Assembly: GCF_020360975.1 (NCBI RefSeq)
Contig: NW_025408671.1
Span: forward strand, 62,001-126,000
DNA length: 64,000 bases
Reading direction: 5' to 3'
Source of the DNA: Hirsutella rhossiliensis
Taxonomy: Eukaryota > Ascomycota > Sordariomycetes > Hypocreales > Ophiocordycipitaceae
Positions 1-11,159 of the stretch are shown here, one piece after another. The notes beneath the pieces are model-generated. The model was not told the origin of the DNA, searched no databases, and worked only from the letters and a program-made list of their open reading frames with translations. Numbering within the stretch: the stretch's first letter is position 1; each line of letters opens with the position of its first letter. Made by a program: the position numbers and the translations under genes.

Positions 1-3000
1 CATTCTCTGAACGGTTCCGTCGCCAGCACGCCCAAAAAGAACGGACTGCCTGCCTGTGCCAACGGTCCCAGGTCCGCCAACGGCAGAGAAAGACCCCAGT
101 CCGCCCGCAAGGTAGTTTCGACGCCCAAGCCCGCCATCAAGAAGCCGGCTCCGCCATCCCGATCCTCTTCCCGCTCCGTGCGTCGTCAAACCCCCTCGCC
201 GCGACCTCAACCGACGCGGCATTCGACGCGACCCCGGCGTGCCGCACGCCTCGCCGACAACCCCGAGTCCAGAAACCTTATAGAGCCCTCCCACGAGCTT
301 CGACAAACCCAGCACGATGACGACAATCAGTCACCACGCATCAGACTACGGGTCGGCCGCCCGGGCATCATTCCGCTGGTGCATCCTGACCAAGTCCGAA
401 AGCGACCAAAAATCGGCACGTCCTTTGCGGATTTCTGGGAACGTGGCGGCAAGATTCCGGTGGAAGAAGGCGGGCTCCTAGCATCAGAGGACGGACCATC
501 GTATACTGACGAGATGGCGCAAAGAGACGCTCGGTGGATTCTGCGAATTGAGCAAGAAGCGGAGCCTGGAGGGCTGCTGTCGCAAGACCGATGCTCGCTG
601 TTCACCCCCGAAGGAGAAGAGGAGCCGCCTCGGCAGTGGGCGCGGCAAGATCACATGGTTCGGGCCATGGCAAACTTCCGCAAGCTCCTCCTCGCGGAGC
701 AACAAAGACACCGGGCGACGGCCAAGAAACTTGCCGAGGCCTGTCGCGACGAGTGGCTCCGGCGCCAGCCAAAATCGGCTGAGGAGATTGAGGCTGAGGA
801 AAGAGAAAAATGGACCATTCGATATCGGTTGGTCGCCCGGGCCATTTGCGGTACTTGGGAGAATGTCCGAACCCAGGTCAACAGGCAGCGCTTGGAGCAG
901 TGGGAGGCCGAGGAACAAAAGCGAGTCAAGGCCGCGCTCAACGAGGCTGTCAGCCTGTCTGAGCAGAAGCTACAGGCGCGTCGTGGAGGGCTAGACTCGG
1001 AAGTTCCGTCCGACGGCGATGGCTTCGACGACCTGAGCGACGATATCAGCGTGGTCGGGGGCGATGATGAGGAACCTGGGCCGGTCTCCGGAGAAAGTGA
1101 CGAGGGCGGGGTTGTCGAGGACAGCGACTACATGTCCTCCTCGGATGGCGATGACGGCGATGACGACGACGAGGGTGGCTTGAGAGGCGCAGCCGATGAA
1201 GAGCTCACCCAAGAGCAGTTGCGGTCCAAGTATGCACATCTCCCCGACCTGGAGCAGGACACGGACGATGTCGAGGACGACGACTTGTCAAGCCCTGGCG
1301 CCGCCGCCGAGAAACCAGACGCCGAATCTGCCGACGACGCAAGCGACGAGTCGGTAGACATGGACGACGACCTCGGGTCGAGCGACTCGGATAGCGGCAG
1401 TGCCATAGACAACGAGTCTGACGCAAGCGATGGTGACGAGCCTGGAGATGGGGCAGGCGGCCTGCTGGGGCTCTTCTTTGGCAAATCGGAACTAGAACAG
1501 ATGAAGGCTGAGGCCGCAAATGATACGGATCAGCTTCACGAGAGTGATACCGTGATGCTCGACGCAGATGGTCCCGGCACCACCAAGGGACTTGCATCGG
1601 ACGCTGGCGCGCCTGCCAGCGACGGCTACGAGGATGACGACGATAGAATGTCATTGGTTCGGCACCCAGATTCCATCAACGGCGATGCCGCCGAGACCGA
1701 GCACGGCCCTGTTGTCGAATTGAGCCAAGATCAGGCACTCGAGCGTCCGGAGGATGCCTCGGCGAATGGTCATCGTGGGTACACCAAGCCTATCGAGGAG
1801 GTCACTGCAGATGGTGTCATACCTGATGCCGAGCCGAGTGAGACCCCTGATAATCTTGCAGTGGCACCTGCAAAGTCCGAAGTCAAAGTCCCCAGCGTCG
1901 ACCAAGCTGCAAATTTACCGCCGGCCAATGAAGCAAAACCGATTGGCAGCCCCGAGACAGAGTCAGTTACAATACCAGCCAGCCGGGACCGCAGCCAGTC
2001 TCCGCCAACTTCGGAAACCAAGCCGTCAGAATTGGACGTTTCCTCGGCAGCGGACCGGGCCGCAGTCAATGAAGAGACCGACAGGTCATCTTCAACCCCG
2101 ACACCAGCGCGCCACAAGACGGAGATCCCGTTCCTCCTCCGGGGCACCTTGCGAGAGTACCAGCACGACGGCCTCGACTGGCTCGCCGGCCTTTACGCCA
2201 ATTCCACAAATGGTATCCTCGCAGACGAGATGGGACTGGGCAAGACGATCCAGACGATAGCTTTGCTCGCCCATTTGGCCTGCCATCACGAGGTCTGGGG
2301 CCCCCATCTGGTCGTCGTGCCGACGAGCGTGATGCTCAACTGGGAGATGGAGTTCAAGAAATGGTGTCCGGGGTTCAAGATCCTAGCCTACTACGGCTCG
2401 CAAGAGGAGCGGAAACGGAAGCGACAGGGATGGAACAACGACGATGTCTGGAATGTATGCATCACCTCCTATCAGCTCGTGCTCCAAGACCAGCAGGTTT
2501 TCAAGCGGCGACGGTGGCACTATATGATTCTCGACGAGGCGCACAACATCAAGAACTTCAAGTCTCAACGATGGCAGACCCTGCTAGGTTTCAACACGCA
2601 TTCCCGTCTCCTTCTCACCGGGACGCCGTTGCAGAATAATCTCACCGAGCTATGGTCGTTGCTCTTCTTCCTGATGCCGGCGGAAAACGGTGTCGGCGGT
2701 TTCGCGGACCTGCAAGAGTTTCATGACTGGTTCCACAAGCCGGAGTCGCAAATCTTAGAGAGCGGCAGAGACCAGATGGATGACGAAGCCCGGGCAATCA
2801 TCTCCAAGTTGCACAAGGTCCTGCGACCCTATCTTCTGCGCCGCCTCAAGGCCGACGTGGAGAAGCAAATGCCTGCCAAGTACGAGCATGTCGAGTTCTG
2901 CCGGCTCTCAAAGCGGCAACGCGAGCTCTACGATGGCTTCCTGTCCCGAAGCGACACCAAGGAGACGTTGGCCTCGGGCAACTACCTGTCCATCATCAAC

Positions 3001-4785
3001 TGCCTGATGCAGCTGCGCAAGGTCTGCAATCACCCTGATCTGTTTGTCGACCGCCCTATCACGACGTCTTTCCGCATGAAGAAGTCTGTCGTTGCAGACT
3101 TTGAGTTTACAGAACGAAGCGTGCGCCGCTTGCTGCACCCAGGGGATCCCATGGGAGTGGTGAGCCTCAGCTTTCTGAACTTGATCCCGACCGAACACGA
3201 GCGCATTTCAAGCACGCAAGCCGAGCGCGTTGCCCAACTCAGCTCCCACCGGGTGTTGACGCATATGCGCGAGGCTCAGCGGACGCGGGCTCAAGCGGCC
3301 TACATGTACCTCGACCCTTCGACGGTGGAGTCGAGCATCGCGTACCTGGAAAGTGCGGCGCGTTGGGATCGGTTCGAGGAGTTGCAGCACTGCGTCTACC
3401 TCAATGCTCTCCGTCGCCAGCAGAGACCGATATATGGGAAGAACCTGGTCGACCTGGTTAGCGTCGACGCCCACACACATCCCTGCCGTCCCCGGCCGAG
3501 GGTGCCACAGAAAGTCATGGCATGGTTTGAGAACGACTCGACCTTTGTTCGTAGCATGATCCCAACCCTGGACGAGCGTGCAGACAGCTTCAAGACGAGA
3601 ATTGAGAAATTCTCGTGTGTGACGCCGGCAGTGGTGACACGGGGTTTGGAGCGGGCTATGCTGGGTCGCAGAGGCGTCGAGGCGTTTACCGACGAGGACT
3701 TGAAACTGTCGGCGCCTGTCCGATGGGCTCCATTTCTTCCAAAGGAGGCACCCGTTGACCCGTGGCACGAGGCTCGCATGCGGCTCAGCATTCACTTCCC
3801 CGACAGGCGTCTACTCCAGTACGACTGTGGCAAGCTCCAAGTGCTGGACAAGCTGCTTCGCAAGCTGCAGGCTGGTGGGCACCGGGTTCTCATCTTCACG
3901 CAGATGACCAAGGTGTTGGACATTCTGGAACAGTTCCTCAACATCCACGGACACAAATACCTTCGCCTCGATGGCGCGACCAAGGTGGAGCAACGGCAAA
4001 TCATGACGGACCGATTCAACAACGACTCGCGCATTCTCTGCTTCATCCTGTCGACGAGGTCGGGCGGGCTGGGCATCAACCTTACTGGCGCCGACACGGT
4101 CATTTTTTACGACCAGGATTGGAATCCTGCCATGGACAAGCAGTGTCAGGACCGGTGCCACCGAATCGGACAGACGCGCGACGTGCACATATACCGGCTC
4201 GTCAGTGAGCACACGATTGAAGCCAACATTCTGCGTAAAGCCTCGCAGAAGCAGATGCTCGACGACGTTGTCATTCAGGAAGGAGAGTTTACGACGGACT
4301 ACTTCAACCGGCTCTCAGTCAGAGACGTTCTTGAAGAAAAGGCCGACTTTACGAGCGAAGGCGTGTCGGCGGCAGACGCGGCTTTGGACCGGGTGCTGGG
4401 TGGACCGGACAGCAGCGGCAACCAGGAGCGGCGCAACGTCGGTCGAGCGCTCGAGCAGGCGGAGGACCGAGAGGACGTGGCGGCTGCACGGGTGGCGGAG
4501 CGAGAAATCCAGGCAGACGACGCCGACTTTACCGAGAAGCCGAGCGGGCCGGCCTCTGGGGCGTCGACAACGCGCCAGGGGACGCCATCGGTCAAGTCGA
4601 TAGACGGCGTGGACTTGGTGGAGGCGGAGGACGAAGCAGAAGTCAATGCGTGGGGCGACAAGATTGGCAACATTGACCAACACATGCTGAACGTCATGGC
4701 TGAGCAGCTCAAGGGGACCAAGCTGGAGTTGCCCAAGGACAAGAAGAAGGGAAAGAAGAAGGGCAAAGACACAAGAAAACGCTGA
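1..4785 (+). CDS. SWR1: Helicase SWR1, 5'-truncated by window edge
   Basis: Catalytic ATPase of the SWR1 complex, which exchanges H2A for H2A.Z in nucleosomes. The frame is open from base 1, so the N-terminus lies outside the window. The GTG at 178 is not a start. About 1,594 residues are visible with no intron. Order: an HSA-type region (about 560-800, basic and alpha-helical), a long acidic stretch (about 1000-1700), SNF2 ATPase lobe 1 with DEMGLGKT (2224-2247) and DEAH (2533-2544), then TGTPLQNN. A long insertion follows, and lobe 2 carries GLGINLTGAD (about 4069-4098) and the DRCHRIGQ motif. The C-terminus is lysine-rich. The long insertion between lobes and the RPITTSF motif point to SWR1 rather than INO80. 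Identity is family knowledge; motifs are seen directly. Confidence 0.95.
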   Translation, partial: HSLNGSVASTPKKNGLPACANGPRSANGRERPQSARKVVSTPKPAIKKPAPPSRSSSRSVRRQTPSPRPQPTRHSTRPRRAARLADNPESRNLIEPSHELRQTQHDDDNQSPRIRLRVGRPGIIPLVHPDQVRKRPKIGTSFADFWERGGKIPVEEGGLLASEDGPSYTDEMAQRDARWILRIEQEAEPGGLLSQDRCSLFTPEGEEEPPRQWARQDHMVRAMANFRKLLLAEQQRHRATAKKLAEACRDEWLRRQPKSAEEIEAEEREKWTIRYRLVARAICGTWENVRTQVNRQRLEQWEAEEQKRVKAALNEAVSLSEQKLQARRGGLDSEVPSDGDGFDDLSDDISVVGGDDEEPGPVSGESDEGGVVEDSDYMSSSDGDDGDDDDEGGLRGAADEELTQEQLRSKYAHLPDLEQDTDDVEDDDLSSPGAAAEKPDAESADDASDESVDMDDDLGSSDSDSGSAIDNESDASDGDEPGDGAGGLLGLFFGKSELEQMKAEAANDTDQLHESDTVMLDADGPGTTKGLASDAGAPASDGYEDDDDRMSLVRHPDSINGDAAETEHGPVVELSQDQALERPEDASANGHRGYTKPIEEVTADGVIPDAEPSETPDNLAVAPAKSEVKVPSVDQAANLPPANEAKPIGSPETESVTIPASRDRSQSPPTSETKPSELDVSSAADRAAVNEETDRSSSTPTPARHKTEIPFLLRGTLREYQHDGLDWLAGLYANSTNGILADEMGLGKTIQTIALLAHLACHHEVWGPHLVVVPTSVMLNWEMEFKKWCPGFKILAYYGSQEERKRKRQGWNNDDVWNVCITSYQLVLQDQQVFKRRRWHYMILDEAHNIKNFKSQRWQTLLGFNTHSRLLLTGTPLQNNLTELWSLLFFLMPAENGVGGFADLQEFHDWFHKPESQILESGRDQMDDEARAIISKLHKVLRPYLLRRLKADVEKQMPAKYEHVEFCRLSKRQRELYDGFLSRSDTKETLASGNYLSIINCLMQLRKVCNHPDLFVDRPITTSFRMKKSVVADFEFTERSVRRLLHPGDPMGVVSLSFLNLIPTEHERISSTQAERVAQLSSHRVLTHMREAQRTRAQAAYMYLDPSTVESSIAYLESAARWDRFEELQHCVYLNALRRQQRPIYGKNLVDLVSVDAHTHPCRPRPRVPQKVMAWFENDSTFVRSMIPTLDERADSFKTRIEKFSCVTPAVVTRGLERAMLGRRGVEAFTDEDLKLSAPVRWAPFLPKEAPVDPWHEARMRLSIHFPDRRLLQYDCGKLQVLDKLLRKLQAGGHRVLIFTQMTKVLDILEQFLNIHGHKYLRLDGATKVEQRQIMTDRFNNDSRILCFILSTRSGGLGINLTGADTVIFYDQDWNPAMDKQCQDRCHRIGQTRDVHIYRLVSEHTIEANILRKASQKQMLDDVVIQEGEFTTDYFNRLSVRDVLEEKADFTSEGVSAADAALDRVLGGPDSSGNQERRNVGRALEQAEDREDVAAARVAEREIQADDADFTEKPSGPASGASTTRQGTPSVKSIDGVDLVEAEDEAEVNAWGDKIGNIDQHMLNVMAEQLKGTKLELPKDKKKGKKKGKDTRKR

Positions 4786-6356
4786 TTGGCAGTTGGGATA
4801 CGTGTATTATTATAGCACGGCATGCGTGGATCTGGGACAGGTGGGATTTCTGCGGGTCAGTCGACTCGGAATTGGAGTTTTGGGCGAGGTTCAGATGGGG
4901 GCATGGGCAACGGCGCAACGGTAGACGAATGTTGACAAAAGGGGGATCGGGTTGCTGCGTTGTGTGGTGAAGGCATATGAATTCGACTGCCACGGATGGG
5001 TTGAGTTGACGAGGCGAGAGCATGTGTTTTTTGGATGGCTTGGGGACTATGATTTGATATGGCATCGTCGTGCCGTTTGCTTGGCAGGGCAGATGGCCAG
5101 CTTTAGCGGCCACCCTATACATAGTGAAGCTGATTATCAGCTGAGATTCCAGTCGATTGGTGAATACATACAGGCACTACTATACTGCTGTATATGTTTA
5201 GTTGAGCGTCTGATGTCGAGCATGCAAGGTGAAGTCGGTATAGTTTGACCGGCACGGCGCCGGAAGCCGTTGTCAGGGCCGGGCAGCGAGTCGGCGGCCA
5301 GCTTGTGTCTTGAAAAACCTATCAACTCTCCCCTTTTACAGCATTTACGGGACGGAAGCGGGGGTGATTGGCCACCAAAGCATCGCTATAGAGTATATAA
5401 GCCCATTCTGTGCTGACTTGCATACGTACAGTACATCCGGGCGAGTTGAAGCCGGGATTCCAGGGGTAGAAGAAGCGGGCACAAGTGACATTCAAGTATT
5501 GCAGGGTACTACAGTTTGCGCACGACCCCGAGCACAGGCTCGGTGGAGTGCCAGGTACTTTGCTGTACGTGCCAGCATGTAAGTCGCGGTGGCTTTGCAC
5601 ATTGACGTGTTTTTGCATCACGCAAGACACCGGGACGAGGCTCCGACCACTTCGTACTAACCTGTCTTGGACACCTTATTGTACCGTACTGTATTAATGA
5701 AGAGTGAGACACCTCGATACAATACCTCGATCGGAACGTGTGCTGACTGGCTGATGACGAGATGACCTCGTGTGGCGCTGCGAGGCGGAGAACCTCGCGT
5801 CTACCTCGACGCTAGCGCAAATACACCACAGCTGCCGGTACTCTCGAGGTAGCCACTTTGCGCTGTACCGTTCAGTACCTCTTTTGGCTGGCGCCCTCTC
5901 TTTTTGACCAGCAGTGGGAAATTTCCCATGATACGTCTGTTCGTCCTCCAATCCTTTTTTTGGCCGCCTCCTCTTCCACCCCCCCTAGACGCCAGCTTTC
6001 ATCTTTCTCCCCCCCTGGCAACACGGCTGTATGTACCTTGGCTCACAATCCACCCGCCTTGCTTCCATTCGCGAACCCGCCATCGGATGGCCCGCCCTCG
6101 AACCGCCGTCGCCAGCAGCATCAGCCTTGTTGGTGGTCCCTGAAGACTGACTCGACGCTGCTGCCGAGGCAGACGCCGACGCCCATGCGAGCACGCGACC
6201 GTCCCGCTTGTCCCGTCCATTGTCTAGACATCTGGCGGTGCGGCATCGCCTGCGCGCGCACGCCGCCGAGTGATGCAGCCGGCAAAGGGCAAGGCCGACG
6301 CACACGGACGCAAGGCAAAGGTCCTCCTCCATCATGCCACATCCTCGAGAGCCACC
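4786..6356. other. Intergenic region SWR1-kinase
   Basis: No coding region is supported. The right part (about 5,940-6,080) is C/T-rich, as is common in fungal promoters. TACAGTA/TACTGTA heptamers occur near 5,427 and 5,688. Short open frames here have no recognisable content. Confidence 0.5.
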
Positions 6357-9212
6357 ATGGCTGACAAAGGTACCAGCTTGCCAACTCGTATCAGCAACTC
6401 CTAGAGTACGCATTTCCCCCTTCTCGCTTTGACGCTGCGCCAACTGACCCTCTCGCAGCGAGTTTGCCAGCAACGACCTCCAGTCCGTCGGCAACTACAC
6501 CCTCGGCCGCTTGATCGGAAAGGGTTCCTTTGGCAAAGTCTACCTGGCCACGCACAAACTCACCAATGGCTCAAAGGCAAGAGACGATGGCCTCGCACCG
6601 TTCCCCGAGTCTGCTGGCTGACCCCGGCCCCAGGTTGTTCTCAAATCCGCCCACAAGACGGATTCAAACCTCGCTCGCGAAATCCACCACCACCGGCAGT
6701 TCAAACATCCTCACATTGCGAGGCTATACGAGGTCATCGTCACAGAGACCCTGATATGGATGGTGCTGGAGTACTGTTCTGGTATGTCCCGTCGCGCCCC
6801 CCTAGTGCCTGGAAACTTGGCTCACTGCTCTATCCAGGCGATGAGCTCTACAACTACCTCCTCGAGCATGGCCCTCTCCCTGTCCACAAGGTTCAAAAAA
6901 TCTTTGCCCAATTGGTCGGCGCCGTCTCCTACGTTCACATGCACTCGTGTGTCCACCGCGACCTCAAGCTCGAAAACATCCTCTTCGACAAGCACGAAAA
7001 CGTCAAGCTCGTCGACTTTGGCTTCACCCGCGAATATGAGGGCAGGACCAATCACCTGCAGACGTTTTGCGGCACCATATGCTACGCAGCCCCAGAGATG
7101 CTCAGGGGCGAAAAGTATGCTGGCGAAAAGGTCGACGTCTGGAGCCTGGGCATCATCCTCTATGCCCTGCTCTGCGGAGAGCTGCCTTTTGACGAGGACG
7201 ACGACGGCGTAACCCGCACCAGGATCCTCTCCGAGGAGCCAAAGTACCCCGATCACCTCCCCGCCGACGCCGTTCCTCTTCTCAAGGCCCTCCTCTCGAA
7301 GCGCCCCTTTCCTCGCCCCTCCTTGCAAGACATTCTTGCCCATCCGTTCCTCGCCGAGCATGCGACGGCGCAGCAAGCCATCCTCGGCGTCAAGGCTCCA
7401 CCCCCCTTCTCCACCGCCCTAGAAAAGGACTGCCTGCAGAGGATGCGCAGCGCCGGCGTGGAAATCGACTCCATCGTCGACTCCGTCTCGGCCCAGAAAT
7501 GTGATGCCCTGTCCGGCTGGTGGACACTCCTCTTGGAGAAGGAAGAGCGCAAGATGCGCAGGAGGGAAAAGAAGCGAAGAGAAAAGGACATGGACAGGAA
7601 CCAGCGTCGGCTCTCGGCGGCCTCTAGCCGGCTCGAGCGCCTCGCGCCGACGCTGCAAGACGTCGATGAGGATGGCAGCCTGACGGGCCAGTTCGTCAGG
7701 TTCGGCGACCCGAGTGGACCGAGGAGCCGAGGACGGAGCGAGCGTCGGAGCGCACAGTTTTACAGCGATTCGGCTATACCTGATCTGCCACAGCTCCCAG
7801 AGGCCAACCAGGAAGGCGTCGACACGGACGCCGACGAGATGCCCCCTACGCCCATCGACAAAGACTCGATTCGCTCCGTCTCCACCTCCCGCCAACGGCG
7901 ACCTATCCCGCCGCCCAAGGAAGGAGTCATACGCAGCGCGAGATCCCGGGGATCTACGCTGCATCTCGTCGCGACGTCCGAACCACTCGCCAAGAACGCC
8001 GGCACTAACGGCATGAACCCGCGCCATCCCCAAGACACTGCCGGACAACAAAAGACGAAGAAGAAGCCGAGCGAGGCCATCATCGCCCATTGGAAGCACT
8101 GGACGCACTGGTTCATTGAAAACACGAGGCGACGCAAGGGGCACGACCGGCGCATTAGCCGCAGCACACCCAACTTGCATCTCAAGGAGGCCGGCGGCAA
8201 CGGCAACAAAGACGCGAGCCCCAGGCCGCAGACGAGCAAATACCCGACCTCGGGCTCTCCCGCGGCCCAGGCAAAGGCGCCGCTGCCCAAGGGAGTGGTG
8301 GCTAACGGTCACACGGCCCGAGGGCAAGCGGCCGCGCAGGGCGGCAACACCATCAGGGCCACCGCCTCGAGGTCGTCCCTCTCCACCCCCTCACACCAGC
8401 AGTCTCTGCGGCCCCGTATCACGACCTCGCAGTCATACAAGAGACAGTCGCTATCCCCCTCGCCCCTAACGCCGCGATCTACCGTACGGCGCTCCTCGAC
8501 GGGCTTGCGGGGCAGGAAGTCGACGTCGTCGTCCGTCTCGTCTGTTCGCTCGATGCACCACCACCACCACTCCCACTCCAAGGCTTCGTCGACTAGCTCG
8601 GCGGGATCCGTCTCCACATGCAAGACACCACTGGGCCGGGGTCACTCACCGCACCACTCGGTCAAGGTGCTCCCCGCCACGCCAACGTCGAGCTCCTTTC
8701 CCTCCAACATTCGCCTCGTCCTCGGTTCGCCCGGACCAGCGCCTCGCCAGCTCTTCAATGAGGGGATGCCCGGCAACCAGCAGCAGACCCCCGGCTCGCC
8801 GAATCCCTTCACGTCTGGCGTGCTGTTTGCCAAGCGTAAGAAGAATCTTTTCAAGGGACCGACACTGAACTTCGGCACGGGGGGCAGCAGCAGCAGGCGC
8901 GCGAGTTCCGGTGCCCATTCTCGCAGCGGCAGCGGCTCGGCCCTGGGCCGCCGCTCCGGGGAGATTACTATTCAAGAAGAGGACGAGAACGCGATGGCGG
9001 AAGAACCCGAGTTGGAGTGCGAAGAGGTGGAAGTGTTCAACCCCATTGTCGGTGGGCCAGGGGAGACCATTGAGGAGCACGTCATCGAGGACGGGGAGCC
9101 AACGCTGGCTTTGAATGACGACGGCCCGGCTCTGCAGGCGGTTGGAGGCGCATCGGGGGCTGCTACCGGACCCCCGGACCCAGAAGCAGGCGATGCGGCA
9201 CCTAAGACTTGA
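6357..9212 (+). CDS. CAMK-type Ser/Thr protein kinase, N-terminal exon unresolved
   Basis: Protein kinase with a long disordered tail. Exons read: 6459-6576, 6634-6781 and 6838-9212, joined through a GC-AG intron (6577-6633, donor AAG|GCAAGA) and a GT-AG intron (6782-6837). The glycine loop (GKGSFGKV) is in the first exon read, HRDLKLEN is near 6951-6977 and DFGF near 7015-7026. GTICYAAPEM and DVWSLGIILYALLCGELPF follow, as in AMPK/SNF1-related CAMKL kinases. The tail (7,400-9,212) is basic, Ser/Pro-rich, includes a five-His run, and ends acidic. The start is uncertain. ATG 6357 meets an in-frame TAG at 6402 and its GT donor at 6370 gives the wrong phase. ATG 6334 spliced at 6370 to 6463 would keep frame. 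I cannot assign a yeast orthologue. Confidence 0.85.
6577..6633 (+). other. GC-AG intron in kinase gene
   Basis: The coding sequence for the kinase N-lobe runs to TCA AAG, then GCAAGA instead of GT, and resumes after CCCCAG with GTT GTT CTC AAA. Removing 57 nt keeps frame and restores a normal ATP-binding lobe with the VVLKSA strand that holds the catalytic lysine. The donor AG|GCAAG matches the known GC-AG class. Confidence 0.8.
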
Positions 9213-9771
9213 TGGCCTGGGCCTCTCTTGCTACGTGAAGAGACAGGATAGGAGAAGGGGGGGGGGAAGAGGGGTGGAAGGAATATACCCGTCGATAATA
9301 GGCCACGGATGTTTATTGTAATCTATGTCTTGTTGTACCGAGTAGCTGTCACGGCTTTGCTTTGTCTTTTTTTCTAGTCCTTTTCGCCCAGACTGCTTGC
9401 GGATTCGGGCAGAATCAATGACACAGGGGGAAAGGGGCTTCAAATTCAGTCTGCCTAGTAGACGATCCGGTGATTATGGAGGTGTCTTTTATGGCGATAA
9501 ACTAACTTAGGTACGTCGTCTTTTTCTGCGGAATACCTACATATATATATATGATGGGAACGATTGACGGGCAATCTATCCTCGCTCAAAGAATGGAGTT
9601 TCATGTGTTACATGCCGATTGTAGAGAGCAAGGCGTGCCATCCTGTATTGGTATCATGTAGAAATTCATGGGTATAATATTATATGTATGCTACGTGTCG
9701 CCCCCTTTCCCCTCTTTAGGAACCAGCACTACATTTCGATGGTTTCTGCGTGCTGTCCACCTCGACACTAC
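9213..9771. other. Convergent 3' region, kinase and ILM1
   Basis: AT-richer spacer between two convergent genes. It includes a G run at 9258-9266 and an (AT)-rich tract near 9,540. No gene is seen. Confidence 0.5.
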
Positions 9772-10463
9772 TTATTTAGCACGCGAATGCTGCTTCCGCA
9801 TGCGCTCGATGAGGCCCTGTTTCTCCTCGCGTAGCGTGACCCATATCCAGAACCAGCTGATCATCTCGAGGAAGATGAAGGTGAAGAAGACGCGGTTCTT
9901 GAGCCCGTCGCCGCCCCAGACCGATGGTTCATAGGCGGAGGAGCGGCCGGATGTGGACGCTGGCCGGGAGGAGCGCGGGGCGGCGGCGCCGTAGACGGGC
10001 GAGGAGGGGCCGCAAAAGTACGAGTAGAAGACGAGGGCCATGCTGAAGAGGGAACGGAGAGGGGCTGAAGAGAAAGAAGTTAGAGAACGAGGCGTGGTTG
10101 GTGGTTGGAATGACACCTGGGGCTGACCTTGGACACCCCAGTAGTAGAGAGAGGCAAGCTCCTCGGGCATGGAGAGGGCCATGAGGTCGCAGAGACCGAA
10201 CAGGGCCAGGACGACGGCGAGGAAGGCGAGGACAGGACTCTGGGCGTCAAAGCCGTGGGTGACGGGCTGCAGAGAGGGTCAGCGCACATTCCGAGTCATT
10301 GTCTTTTTCAATTTCGGAGATTCACCATGCCCATGCTCTCGCCGAGGACGTAGACGAGGGTCTGGTCGTTGATGGCGTGCGGGTTGGTGAGGAAGAAGAA
10401 GGCGATGGTGAGGTGGAAGAGGGAGACGGAGGTGATGATTGTCTTTGAGGCGATGAGCGGCAT
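9772..10463 (-). CDS. ILM1: ILM1 family ER/mitochondrial-maintenance membrane protein
   Basis: Small multi-pass membrane protein related to yeast Ilm1 (increased loss of mitochondrial DNA 1). Three exons on the minus strand: 10463-10326, 10266-10128 and 10064-9772. They are joined through GTGAAT...CTGCAG and GTCAGC...CTTCAG introns and total 570 nt (189 residues), close to yeast Ilm1. The start ATG 10463 gives MPLIASK followed by hydrophobic segments (TSVSLFHLTIAFFFL, then VLAFLAVVLALFGLCDL, SMALVFYSYF and FFTFIFLEMISWFWIW). The tail is basic (MRKQHSRAK). Biochemical function in the family is poorly known. Confidence 0.85.
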
Positions 10464-11159
10464 GGCGGGCAGCGGCGGGTGATGGTGGTGGTAGCGGCTC
10501 CGGAGGTGGTTCTGTCGAGGATATGAAGGAGGTGATGTCGAGTTGGCGTGTTGGGACCGCTGGCACCGGGCGCCGCCTGAGTGGGACGCTGGTGGTTGGT
10601 GGTTGGTGGTGGTGTAAAGAGGGAGAGACTGAGGCAACGAGGAATGCCTTATCAAAAGCCCGAAAGATGGGGGGCGAGATCTTGGAGTACCTATTCCGCG
10701 GCGGGGATTGGAGCACGTCGCGGCGAGAAGCTATCGTGGCATCTCGGCAAAGGAGCAAGAGACTGACTGGCTGCCTCGAGACCTTGAGATGGATGCCGGA
10801 TAGAGAGAAGCTGCAGTGAGGCCAAAGGACAACGCGACTCTTGGCAGGGGACCTTTTCAGGTACGGCAGCTGCCTGGAGCTCCAGTGGGGCGGTACTGGA
10901 GATGTGGCTGGAGAGGTGGCGCGCTGATAGCCAACCGCCTGCCTGCTGTCTGAGGTTAAAGCATCTTTTCTCGGAGCAACATCCAGAATTGTTTTATTCC
11001 AGGTGACTGCAAGTTACCAGTCAACAGGCTGCGACTGGCTTCAAAAATGCCGCAATGACGAGCATGGGAAGCCCGTCAACTCAAGAATGAACACTCGACA
11101 CTCAGCTCGGGTCCAGCTCAACAACCAACCGACGTGACGGACGATCCGGACCAAACACC
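10464..11159. other. Divergent promoter region ILM1 / CDC43
   Basis: Upstream region shared by ILM1 (minus) and CDC43 (plus). It has short GGTGGTTGGTGG-type runs near 10,585-10,615 and no supported gene. Confidence 0.5.
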
